Assembly: GCA_021234535.1 (NCBI GenBank) | Contig: CM037833.1 | Span: 20,271,738 to 20,335,737 of the forward strand | Direction: 5' to 3' | DNA length: 64,000 nt | Origin: Stichopus chloronotus | Lineage: Eukaryota > Echinodermata > Holothuroidea > Aspidochirotida > Stichopodidae | Shown here: positions 13,201 to 23,400 of the stretch, piece after piece | Layout of the letters: the number at the start of each line of letters is the position of its first letter | Numbering within the stretch: position 1 is the stretch's first letter | Translations under genes and position numbers: made by a program | Notes under the pieces: model-generated | Told to the model about the DNA's origin: nothing | Seen by the model: only the letters and a program-made list of their open reading frames with translations | The model's database searches: none

Positions 13201-16200
13201 GTCAAGGAAGATTTTGTTTTGTCAGTACAGAACAGTGCTTTTCACAGAAATTTACATCAGTATTTCCTTCATATTCTGTTTCTTTCAATACATTGTTCGT
13301 GACTTTGTTCACTACGTCTGTGTATCGTACGTTTGTATCTACACGAGATATCGCTCCTATTCGAATTCATGTTAATAGTGTTCGTAATTCTTTTGATAGT
13401 AATTTTGTTCACGTAAGCAATTTGTCTGTACTGGTTGTTTGTATTTCATAATAAGTGTTATTGTTCTTGTTGGTATCTCTATTTTGCAATATCCATTATA
13501 TTAAGTTCCTTTTTGTATTGTTGTTCATATTCTTGTTTCTACTTGTTTGCGTGTTTTACTCATCATAGTTACATAGAGCTGTGTCGCTTTTTGTTTGCAT
13601 TTGTAAATTACTTCAGGTTTATGTCTTCCTTCCTTGTTTTTTGTTTGTTTGTTTTAATAATCGTAACCTGTGCATTTAAGAAGGTGTGTGTCTGTTGGTG
13701 CACAAGTGCCCTTGTTTTCGGGTGGGATCGAGGACCGAAACAATAGATTTTAGGTCCTCTGTAGAAAATTCAATAGATTTCTCCGGTCCTCTCAAGATTA
13801 ACAATAGACAGTCTACTGTTAAGGTTAGGGTTGAGGAAGAAAAAACAAAAGAAAGCACAATGAGGTCCTCGGAATGAATGGAAAGCAAAGTTGGGTGTGT
13901 GTGTATGTGCATGCATGCTTGTCACCCCTGGCAAGTAAACACGTTATCCCTAGAAGGCCGGGAGGCTTCCTCATATCTCGTATTTAGTACGCATGTGAAC
14001 CACATTTGGTTGGTGGGGGTCAACAGTTATTTGGAGTCCATAGAGTAAAACAGTGAAATTCTAGTAAACACGATGGCTCAGGAAGGGAGTAGCTGGTAAG
14101 TAGGTAAGCCGCATTGGGCCCAGTGTCGTCATTGGCTTAGGTGGACGTCTTTTGGGGTGAATAGGTGGGAATAGGAGTGAATAGTAAAAAGACTGGAACA
14201 CCATATCTCAACAAAGAAAGGTTACACTGCTCTCATATTTGTTATACAGATGTTAGCGGTGCATTATGTTGAGTACTACAAAAGTCTAATATATTTGGTG
14301 GAGATCATTTAGGACATCAACGGTCAATTTGTGAAAACCATGTACAAATGTAATCTCCAAATAGGCCTTTGTCATGTTGAGTATGCAGATGTTCATGCTG
14401 AGCCTACGGTGCGTATCAGCCAGCATCTCAGGTCGGCAGCTGTCATTAACTATAAAGCTGGAGTTACATTTGGTGACACGATAAATCACAACAAATCGCT
14501 GTGGTATTACAAACAAAAGCGCGTTGCATACCCTCACCATATGTAATATTTCAGACATGACAAAGTACAGTACTCGATAATTACATCATTAAACCCACAA
14601 TGCATTTAAGCTTTTTCATTGCATTGGTGTTTATAATTTCGTATATATACCATTTAAATGCATTCATTTCAAAACATTATTAAAAGTAAGCAATAGTTTA
14701 TCATAAGGCAACAAATCTATGGTCTGTCCTCCTCTTTTTGAAGGCGATACGATTTTGGATATTTGTATTGAAGTATTGTATTGTATCTACATTTGTATTC
14801 AGCATGCCCAGAAAATTTCTACTACAGTGTTAAAGGAGCTTGCGTCAATGCCGGTATAGTGTGTCAAAACGGTGGTGTATTGAGGGACCGCTCTCCCGAG
14901 TGCATTTGTCCTCCTTTCCTGGTCGGCGATACCTGTTCTTGCGGTAAGTTAAAGCACCTAGAAGGTTTCATGTATCCCAAGGTTTTGTTGGCTGCGCAGT
15001 TTTTTTCATTGAAAGGCTGCTGCATCGTGAACCGTTATTTTGAATGGAGTGTTTTCCTTCTGTTTTTTTTTTTTAGTTGAATCTTGTGACTTTGTCCGTG
15101 ATCACTGACTCATCTACTGCATATAGCAATTGGACAAGATCAGTCAGAGATTGCCACGTCTTGAATGATAGCCAGATATACCACTTTCGATTTTAAACTT
15201 CGCGTATACGTCATGGTTTACAGCCGGGTCGACATCATCACAAAATTAACTAGAACTGCATTTGCCCACAAATACGCAGAATTGTAGTGTGTGGTAGGCT
15301 AAGTCCTTGTTGTTGGGAACAAGCCAGTCTCTGTGGATCCACTGAGTCCTCATAGGAGTTACCATTTTGGGGGGAAAGGATTGCCGTTTTCTGTCGACCC
15401 CTTTCCCAATTCATTCTTTTTTTATATCACGCTGGACGAAACAAAACTTCCATTGGATCTCTCTCATAATGTTGTAAAGTTACCGACGCTTATCGTTACT
15501 ATATACCGTTTGTCGTACAAGCCTGTACTGTTCTGAGTCTTAAAGAGTACTCTGGTGCTAGCTGTATATATGTCAAAACTGTCTTTCTGTTTTACCACTG
15601 AAATAGCACACAGCAGTACATGATTCTTTGAAGGACGTCATGTTGTAACCACTGAAACACAGTGAAGCAGCACACGATTCTGTGACATCATATTTAAACA
15701 CAATGGCGCTGTATTGCACACCAATTTGGAAACAACATTGACACTCCACGTTTCTCACCTCATTAGGAAAAGGCCGAACCACATTTCATCACGTTTTCTG
15801 GAAATTTATCTGCAGGGCTCTCTAATCACTTTAACTCCTTAAATCGTTCTTGTAGTCGTGGCATTTGCTTTTCCTTAGTAGATTTTGGTTTGAAGACGAC
15901 CGTAGCTCGCACTATACTGCTATTCCTAGGTCGAGCATGCATATTTGTATGAACTAAGTTACATCACGCGCAGGTGAGGCGTTATGAGCCATACAAGCCT
16001 CAACAAAAGAAATTGCTAGCCGACCACTAATGACAAGATTGTAGTGCGGCGCACTACAATAATTATAATGAATTGCGAATCACGGTGAACAAAAGAAATT
16101 GATAATGTTAAACAGCAACATTGGCAGCTTTCTTTCGCTTTCACAGTCGCAGGTTCCAATGGAGAGAATCTTATTTTGGCGATGACCCCACAATCCACTC

Positions 16201-17181
16201 TCACATGTGGTGATCTACCGGGTGGTCATAAGACATGTAAAGGCATGGAAATGTGCTACGGAGACACCTTCGGTTGCAAATGCTCGCCTGGCTATTGGGG
16301 CAACGCATGTGATCGAGGTAAGTTACACGTAACGCATCTCCCATTTTACCAAGTGGAATAACAACACGACACGAAGGACCCTTCAGAAACCAAAGTTTTT
16401 TTAAGTTTCAGGGGTAAATGATGCTCTTGTATTGTATGCTCATGATATGATGTGAGGTACGAACCATATTCATAACTTATCACGGTATGTAAATCATATC
16501 ATATGGTAGAAGCTAATATAACCCCTCCACGCTTTTAATTTCCGCCGCGAAGTTTGGACTCAATGAACTGTTTGATGATGCTCGACGATGTTTGGTGTTG
16601 TTTGATAACGTTTGCCGATACTTGACGATGTCCGATGGTGTTCGTAGGTGTTTTATGATGATTTAAGGTGTTATATGGTGTTTGATGGTGTTTGATTATG
16701 CTCAGTGACGTTTGGTGGTGTTTGAACGTGCTTGATAACGTTTGCTGATATTTGACCATGTCCGATGGTGTTTTATGATGATTGAAGCTGCAACGCTGCT
16801 CGATGGTGTATCCTGTTTTCTGATGATGTTTGATGTCTAAAGTAATGTTTCATCGCAATTAGAATTCCCTTGACAACAGACCAATGCATTGAGCCCCACT
16901 CAATAATCGGAATTGTGGCACACAAAATTCCCTACAAACATCTTCAGTAAAGTTGATGTGGCGTGATTTGCTTCGTACTTTTCATTTTATTGTATGCTTA
17001 TTTGATCTGATTTTTTTGCCTCTGAATTTATTTGATTCCTTGTTTTATTTTCCTTGCAGCTTGCCCTAAGGGAAGATGGGGTGCCAACTGCGAGCAGCTT
17101 TGTCCTGACTCCGAATCCGATTGTAACCGTTTCTGGGGACCTAAGACAAACTTGGACAGTGGCGGGTGCCGCGGTGGTTAA
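7196..17181 (+). CDS. Gene A: secreted Tie-ectodomain-like protein (Ig-Ig-EGF-EGF-partial EGF), 365 aa
   Basis: The joined exons are 7196-7256, 10814-11152, 11951-12214, 14803-14943, 16147-16317 and 17060-17181. They total 1098 nt in one open frame, all introns GT-AG and phase 1. Residues 1-21 form a signal peptide, 22-133 a first Ig-like domain, 134-221 a second Ig-like domain (STEDAGLYTLRR resembles the Tie Ig2 QDAGVYSARY core), 222-268 EGF1 (CQNGGV...CICPPFLVGDTC), 269-325 EGF2 (GCKCSPGYWGNAC) and 326-365 the start of EGF3 (ACPKGRWGANC...CNRFWG). These match Tie1/TEK (CICPPGFMGRTC, GCSCATGWKGLQC, CDRFQG). The frame stops within EGF3, so there is no FN3, membrane or kinase part and the product should be secreted. 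RAKR at 207-210 fits a furin-type site. Intron 3 holds a solo LTR. The Tie kinship is from memory of the family; function is unknown and could be a decoy or an unrelated binding role. Confidence 0.85.
7850..8830 (-). mobile_element. L1/Tx1-type LINE remnant in gene A intron 1
   Basis: The minus-strand frame near 7943-8158 reads ECYLCTFSRKDDETFRHLFY. This resembles the C-terminal CxxC...E.E...HLF motif of L1/Tx1-type ORF2. The DNA aligns with gene B intron 1 (21575-21720 and 22799-22930), including AAATGACGGAAAG and CAGGTTCATCGGTGAT. It is broken by stops and shifts, and it was present before the A/B duplication. Confidence 0.6.
9027..9057 (+). repeat. tRNA-like A-box fragment, possible SINE head
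   Basis: TGGCTCAGTGGTAGAGC is a good polymerase III A box in a tRNA-head context (GCCGCAA before it). No B box (GGTTCGANTCC) follows and no acceptor stem closes, so this is not a tRNA gene. A truncated tRNA-derived SINE is likely. Confidence 0.45.
10814..11152 (+). CDS. Gene A exon 2: first Ig-like domain
   Basis: The acceptor GTTAAG| was chosen because TAA (810-812) closes the frame just upstream and phase 1 restores Gly. The domain has one cysteine (Cys93 in FGCFLRV), where the F strand of an Ig fold would be. The B-strand position reads TLHIYAL with no cysteine. It is nearly identical to exon 2 of gene B. The in-frame ATG at 10867 is internal, not a start. Confidence 0.85.
11153..11950 (+). 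other. Gene A intron 2
   Basis: About 0.8 kb of AT-rich intron. No repeat or further exon was recognised. Confidence 0.7.
11951..12214 (+). CDS. Gene A exon 3: second Ig-like domain
   Basis: Residues 134-221. The LQTITVYPE strand, lone Cys170 (PGCRKI), the TSTEDAGLYTLRR core and the closing WFVQILVIAA strand before SC copy the order of Tie Ig2, which ends in RRC. The loop RRRSRAKRGW is strongly basic and contains RAKR. Exon length (264 nt) is identical in all three genes. Confidence 0.85.
12260..12999 (+). mobile_element. Solo LTR, 740 bp, in gene A intron 3
   Basis: It begins TGTTACGGG and ends CGTTACA and is flanked by GTAT on both sides (12256-12259 and 13000-13003). Gene B lacks it: its intron runs directly from GGTTTTCGT to CGTATCTTTAGAG. 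Inside are a TATATAAAAG box (about 12777), AATAAA (12917-12922), five 18-bp repeats and a 33-bp-spaced duplication of AGTCCGCAGAAGTAAGTTGG. No internal retroviral-type coding region remains, so this is the product of LTR-LTR recombination. The family is probably Gypsy-like, which I cannot confirm. Orientation follows the TATA and polyadenylation signals. Confidence 0.85.
12655..12745. repeat. 18-bp tandem repeat inside the LTR
   Basis: About five units of GAGGACAATTTACCTCGT, alternating GAGGAC and GAGGTC. Each contains the near-palindrome CCTCGTGAGG at the unit junction. It sits upstream of the LTR TATA box, where enhancer repeats usually lie. Confidence 0.8.
13004..14802 (+). other. Gene A intron 3, right part
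   Basis: Most aligns with gene B intron 3, for example 13245-13560 with 27485-27800 and 14300-14410 with 28240-28350. About 13672-14110 has no counterpart in B. That part contains GAGGACC/GGTCCTC words in both orientations (13731, 13753, 13789) and is probably an insertion of unknown type. Confidence 0.5.
14803..14943 (+). CDS. Gene A exon 4: EGF1
   Basis: Seven cysteines; CQNGGVLRD then CICPPFLVGDTC give the EGF c-loop pattern and match Tie EGF1 (CICPPGFMGRTC). The T|CA junction gives Ser222 before the first Cys. Confidence 0.85.
14944..16146 (+). other. Gene A intron 4
   Basis: About 1.2 kb; the first part (14950-15250) aligns with 28890-29200 in gene B. No element or extra exon was recognised in the middle. 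Confidence 0.6.
16147..16317 (+). CDS. Gene A exon 5: EGF2
   Basis: LTCGDLPGGHKTCKGMEMCY then GCKCSPGYWGNACD. The insertion-bearing spacing matches Tie EGF2 (GCKSYVFC then GCSCATGWKGLQC). The acceptor at 16146 is fixed by the reading phase, giving Val269. Confidence 0.85.
16560..16830. repeat. GATG-rich minisatellite in gene A intron 5
   Basis: Imperfect tandem units of about 15 bp (TGATGTTTGATGGTG-like), grouped in longer blocks. The same family fills 30165-30650 in gene B intron 5. Its minus strand yields artificial HHQTSS-type frames. Confidence 0.75.
17060..17181 (+). CDS. Gene A exon 6: partial EGF3 and stop
   Basis: ACPKGRWGANCEQLC and CNRFWG match the start of Tie EGF3 (ACHPGFYGPDC...CDRFQG). 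The remaining loops are replaced by a short tail ending in GGCRGG and TAA. An ATTAAA overlaps the stop and another lies at 17317-17322. The AATAAA pair that follows gene B is mutated here. Confidence 0.8.
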
Positions 17182-18715
17182 TTAAAAAGATCAAACGTGC
17201 GCACGATCTGAAAGTAGCACTCAAATAATTCATTTTACTCTTCCATTGATGTTTAAGGTAACCGTTTATCCTCCTCTAAACCCCAAAAGTCGGTCAATTA
17301 CCAAGATGCGAAGGGAATTAAAAAGAAATTCGAAGTCATGGGAAGAAGTACGTGAGTTTACACGAAATGTAGAAGACTGTCCTCATCGTAAATGTCAACA
17401 TGGAACTGTTTTTTTATTGTTCAAATGTAGAACTCAATACGGGAAAATAGCCATATTAATCACTGTGCTCTGTGTACAATAAGTAAATTTGTAAACAAAG
17501 TAAGTCAAAGTGTTATAATTGTCTTTTATTGATCAACACTCAAAGAGACATCGAAAGTGTTCGATTATGTGTGACAGTTAGTTAATGTTTACACTAAGTT
17601 TTTTTTTCTTTTCTTTTTTTAACTTACTCACGCCAGCAACATCACGGGGAAGAAAAGCTGAAATTATGGAGAAGCCACACATTTCACAAATGGTTTATGT
17701 AATTAGTTCTCCTCCAAATGGTTTTTGCTCTTCTTTTAGTCACTTTCATTTCATAAAAGTAAACGAAAGTTTCCGCAATCGTTTAACTAATAGACACGTA
17801 ACTGTCCCTTTTTCTCATAGTGGCAGCTTTGCACTGTATTGACAGTAAAATGGTTATCTTATCCTCATACTACATCGATAATTGTCACAAAGTTTAGAAT
17901 TTTTGGTGGAAATGGATGCTTTCTTTTTCAAAGGAGATAGGTGGAAATGCTAAAAGATAAGAATTTTTTAAATAAAATGTTTTCAATGGGCAACTGCGTT
18001 CCACTTCAATTTCCTTTTTTTTCCTTTGTTTCTTCTTTCTTTTTCTCTTTGTTTCTTCTTCCTTTGTCCTGAATTTTCGAGAACAGATCAATGTCTTATA
18101 ATCTATATGAAAACGTTTTGGCATTAGATTATCTTAGAAATGTAAGTTATAAGTCACATTTTCTCAAGCCACACCCTCCCCCTCCTGAAAATTCTTAGAA
18201 CGCACCCTATATGTCATATCATAGAGGCAGGCTAAGCCTATGTCAATATATCAATATCGCTGGACCTGCTTCATTCGCAAAATGTAAAGGAATACTCAGA
18301 AAAAAAGCTGACATAGTTTACATTATTCGGCATTTTAACTATTCTATTGTTCTAAAAACTTTCCAAACTGGGCGTACCCGAATCCAATAAGACCCTTTAG
18401 ATGTCAGTCGGGGGAAATGGATACTAAACAACATTTGGCCCCTCCACCGATGAAACCCTGTGCGCACCACCGGACAGGCACCGCATAGTGCATAGCACCC
18501 ATACACCATAAGTGAGACGCAAATGTCCTCCAATATCAGACCAGGGAGTTGATTAGACAGGGGTGATCAGATGAAGTAATGCTGGCTTGCCGGTAAATAC
18601 CTTTAACAACGGCTACGGAGGGATCAGCCAAAGAACTAAAACTGAGACCATACAAAAAAATACAAACCGTGTATACGAAATGTAACTCAAGGGAGAAATA
18701 TGATTCCTTCTCTTA
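17182..18715 (+). other. 3' flank of gene A, shared with gene B
   Basis: Non-coding. It aligns over about 1.5 kb with 30992-32670: poly-T runs, GGCAACTGCGTTCCACTT, and ATGTCATATCATAGAGGCAG versus AAGTCATATCATAGAGCTGG. No kinase, FN3 or membrane exon is visible here. Confidence 0.6.
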
Positions 18716-19865
18716 CGTAGTCCAGTTCTGTTCCTGTCTAGTAAACACATTACTTGCATAGGATATCACGCCGTGTTCACCATTTTGATTCTGATAGAGA
18801 ACAGTTCCAAGTTTCCGATCCCATAATACGCAAAGTGGTGGAATGGGTGCGAAACTATTTGAGGATGAATTAACTTGAGCTAGTAGAGCACTTCGAAAAT
18901 TTTGGTGCGAATTTCTAAAATCATGTGTTGTTCACGGTGCACTATGTAAGAAATTATTGTTACTAGGAAGAAAATGTTTGCAACTTCTGATCCCGAAGAA
19001 ACTGGTGGAGAAAAAAAAACTACCTCTTCCCCATGGATCGGGATATGTAAGACATTTTGGATTTGACAAGACTTCTACAAAGAGCTCAACAAAATTGTTA
19101 TTGTCCCTACACGCAGACTGAGGACAACATGAGGGTACTACTAAGATTGCAATATTTACCAGGAGATTTAGTCATGCCTGACAATAGACGCCGATAGATC
19201 GTATGTGGCACCAAGATGGCTAGGCCGTATTTTGAGAGTGTTGTCAAAGAGTAGCAGTTATGGTGTTACCTAAGAGGTGCAATTAGCGTACATTATAACC
19301 ATCCGAAGCCTTATCGTAATAAACCAGGAAAGTTTATCCAGGGAAATTTGACATCTCAAAGTACCGCACGATCCGCTGAGTATGATACTCCTCTCGCTGT
19401 GTCCAGGGCTCCGGTGTTAACACTTTATGTAACACTTTGTCATAAATATCCAATATTTTTACCACTAAGTCAAGAATTTAAGAATACGTCATTGTCGCGA
19501 TGGCTTCATTATTCTGTTGGTATCTCATTTGTAACTTCTCTTAGGTGTTACGTAACAGTGTGAATGCAGTAAACATTTGTATCTTTGGGCTTTGTTTCGC
19601 TATGAGTTAAGGTGATTTGCATCTGAATTGAAGGACAAATACATTTTGTTCCGTTTATATCATTTTTAGTTAGGGTACTCTGTATTCGTCTATTTTCTGT
19701 CACCCACACGACTTACTTTTTTACAACAACACAAGACGTCTAAGCAAAACCAACATCACTCTACAGTACACTTTAAGTGACTTAAGGAGAGTTTGCAAGT
19801 TAGTAAGGCTTTGATCAAATTTATGGTTTTTATACGTTTTCTGTATTTTTGAAATACGCTTACAA

Positions 19866-20062
19866 TGAAGGATCAGTGATGCAAAAACTGCGCAAATGTA
19901 AATTTCCTGTACCTTTTTGCTTTTTGCACCATTTTGTTGTTCGGGTTCAGTGTACTTTTTGCAAGACGCTCACTATAAAGGATCAGTGATGCAAAAACTG
20001 CGCACATGTAACTTTCCTGTACCTTTTTGCTTTTTGAACCGTTTTGTTGTTCTAGTTCAGCA
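19866..20062 (+). repeat. 110-bp tandem duplication upstream of gene B
   Basis: GATCAGTGATGCAAAAACTG occurs at 19871 and 19981, followed in both by CTTTTTGCTTTTTG and GTTTTGTTGTTC. Two copies, few differences, so it is recent. It lies 365-560 bp before the ATG. Confidence 0.85.
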
Positions 20063-20366
20063 ACAAAGGACGTCAAATGTTGTTGTAGAGTCGAAAACTT
20101 ATATAGGTCACAAATTCAGTTACAAGTCACGTGTAACAAAGTCGTCACAATATACCCTGTAGGAATAAGATGGTGATGGCACTTGTTGTTCAGACCTCGT
20201 TGGATCCTAACAGACAATAAGCATACCACAAATAAAAGTAATGCAATGTAGATAAAAATGTTGAAATTATTAAGCCGAGTCCAAATGCAATGCTGACCCA
20301 CATAAACAAAACACTACTGATCACGGGTCAGTGATTTAAAATGTAGGTGATGTGATTTACAGAATC

Positions 20367-20425
20367 TATATTTTGTGGCCATTAAGCGTTTGAAAATTCA
20401 GTTGCTTTGCCAACATTCTTCGAAG
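20367..20425 (+). promoter_or_regulatory. Core promoter of gene B (TATA plus initiator)
   Basis: TATATTTT begins at 20367. The initiator TTCAGTTGCT places the predicted start A at 20400, 33 nt downstream, and the 5' leader is 26 nt. Spacing is standard for a polymerase II TATA/Inr promoter and is nearly the same (32 nt) in gene C. Confidence 0.65.
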
Positions 20426-20486
20426 ATGGACTTAAAACGCATCCCGCCGTTGGCTTTTGGAGGATTATTTTTCGCTTATCTCCACG
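20426..20486 (+). CDS. Gene B exon 1: signal peptide
   Basis: Encodes MDLKRIPPLAFGGLFFAYLH plus one base. It has more basic residues at the N terminus than gene A. Donor G|GTAGGT. Confidence 0.85.
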
Positions 20487-23400
20487 GTAGGTAAACAAAA
20501 CTCAGAGACCATCGACTTAGATGAGCAGTTCACAAGATTTTAAAATGAATTGCTTACAATTAAATAACGAGTTAATTTATTTAATCTTTTGATTTTACTT
20601 ACATTTATGTTGGTGTTATGAAGGAGACTTAATCCCCGTCTATACAGTTTGAGGTTGGGTTATGGAACATATCTTACTGGAAGATTTCTAGTATATTGCA
20701 CTGTAGTTTTAAAGAAGTCATTCACTAAAAAAGAAAGCTTCTCTTCCCAGCAACATGAATATGACCACAATGATGATGATGTATTTTTGTAATAAAAGGG
20801 CATTGAGTTTTCAAGCCATTGAATGCATTTGTTTCGTGCTTCTTGTCTGCAGCGGGCATTTAGGGTTAAGTTTAGCCTACCAGTAAGTTTATGCTTTAGG
20901 TATGTTCAAAATGCCGGTTCAGTTTTTTTCAAATGTAAAGTACTAAGACTGTGCAATCTAGTAGCACAGAACATAATTATGTATTTAATATATTATATCA
21001 TATAAGCTTTCGTCACTTCTCGATGTTTGAGGGGTACAAGACCTATCATATCTTCAGTCTTTGCCAGAACCGATATTTTCTTCATCCATAGTTTATTTTT
21101 CGATCTTATTAATATCTAACATAACAGTGACATAATTGCTTTTAGGATATAAAAGAATCTAGAAGTTAATAAATTAAAAACACAGATAAAGATATTTACA
21201 TGCAAACATTAATCCAGTATTAAGCGGTTGTAGACAAAAAAAGAAAAGAAAAGAAATAAAACAAGAACGAGAAGAAAAAACAATGAATAAAAACAAAAAG
21301 GAAAGAGGTAGTTTTCTTTTTTGTGATTTTACAGTCGGTTAGTAAGGGACAAAATAATATAAATTTACACGTTTGGCCTTAATGAGGTTAACACAAAGGT
21401 CATTCCTAAGATAACGTATTTTAAAAGAAAGTAATAATGATCAGAATTTAATCTATTAAGAGTAAGCGTATCTAGAGTGAGATATTCTACTTTTAAATGG
21501 TAGTTGAATTTTGAATGGAATGTTTTGGTGTCTGGTATTTTTACATTTAACTTTGTGTGGAGGATGAAAAAGTTAATTTGTAGAGTCCAAACGTAACAAG
21601 ACCGTAATTTATAAGTTGATCTTAAGACGAGGGCTATAGCAAAGTATCCAGAATGCTTCAACATACTCACATTTCCAAATAAATGACGGAAAGGTTCATT
21701 ATCTTTTCGTCAAAAAGTACCCAAGTAGCAGTCTTTTACAATAATATTCGTTAAAAACATAGTTGTACCCAATACCCTACATAGGAAACAGTACACGAAA
21801 GTATTGAAGCTTTGTATCCCCCACAGCTATAGAGGGCAAAATGAAGATTGTGTTCAAGTTATATACCGTGTCGTCAACTTCATGCTACCTTTTGATAGCT
21901 TCTGGTTGTTTTACCTCATCCTGAATTAAGCACTCATAGGCATAGTCTGTTACATTCTGGTAGCGTTGTTGCCTCTCTGATGAGCTGTTCATTACCATCA
22001 GTGTAGTGAAAAAAGGAAAATGCCTTCTTTTCAAGGCTTCGGAATTGCCGTCAAAATACCAAAATGATTAGTGAAAGGAACATCATTTAAATTAAACTTA
22101 GCACAAAAATTATAGTTGATAGCATTTTCATTGTTTTCGCAAAAGGTATGAAATCGAAAGGCTTCTAAAGCTTTCAGAAACTTTGAATAGGAAAGCTTAG
22201 AAGGAATTATAATGTAAGACGTATATAATAGGTACTGATTACCAAAGTTGGAAACATCCAGTGTGTGGGAACCAAAGTCTGGGCGAGCGCAACAAACATC
22301 TGACATCATAATATGTGCAATATTTATGTCATTTTTATGGAAGTTATACATCCAGATAAAATCTTTTTACCATGATACTTTTGACGTACTTCATCAAGCA
22401 GGATTTTCTATAATCCAACATTTTCCTCAAAGTTTCACCTACTTAAACTTTGGACTCCTTGCAAATAATTTCAAACCGAGCATATTTTGGGCTCCCTTAC
22501 CCTTTGCATTTACTAAAACAATTTGTTTTATTTGATCGGGTTATTTTTTTAAAACCAAATGAAGTCGTAAAGAACAAACTTTTGACGTCTTTGACAAATT
22601 AAGTGGTAGGATTCATTAAAACCGAGAATAATTAAACAAGTGGCAAAATAAGTAATGAAGTAATCAGATCAATCCTACCAATGTGTGTAAGGTCCACGAG
22701 AACAAGAGATTGATAGTGTTTTTAATACCAAAAGGAACATAATTCGGTTTAAAGAAGCCATCTTAGTGATGAGTAAACGAAAAGCCTTAGATAGTTGACA
22801 GGTTCATCGGTGATCTCAAAATCTCAAGTTCGAAAATAACAAGAGGGGTGCAGTCAAAAAGGAAGACCAAAAAGCAAGAGTTGTTTATGTTAACTTTAAG
22901 ACCAAGGACAATGCAGAGCAAGTTCACTATTTTCAAAATGTCTTTCGACGATCCGTTGGTAGTTATGACAGTATCGTCCTCGTACATGGTCACAGCAATT
23001 AATAAGATTAAAATTAATTTAATACTTTAAGCAATACACCAATACACCGCCTTTTGATCTAAAAGAAACGTTACGGTCGATCTTGAAGTGTGTATATTTT
23101 CCATCTATGTATGTATAGCGGGGTTTGTTTATCTCACTTGCATCTCAAAATTCCTTGCGTGAATTGAGAATGCGAAGAGGCTTTTACAGCTGGAATTCCA
23201 TCAGAGCCAGCGACTTATTCAGGGACGTCGGAAGCTCTTTCATGATTAATCGTTAGAAAACCTCATACGATAAAAGACATGGCAATTGTAAAAAGTGTAA
23301 CTTTCACATGTTTTGTGTAGACGTCATACAAATGTCATGTAAATGTCATGTAAAAAAATGTCGTGTAAATTTCATGTGCAGCATATTATCATGACTGCTC

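Larger units (their letters stand above)
5080..18710 (+). repeat. Segmental duplication unit 1 (contains gene A)
   Basis: The start (TTCTGTTCCTGCCTAGTAAA, 5091) matches the start of unit 2 at about 18726 (TTCTGTTCCTGTCTAGTAAA). The end (ACAACGGCTACGGAGGGATC, about 18606) matches the end of unit 2 near 32570. Introns and the 3' flank also align between units: 17640-18650 with 31465-32640. The 5690-6770 block is present here and at 1490-2760, but I do not see it in unit 2. The unit is about 13.6 kb. Confidence 0.7.
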
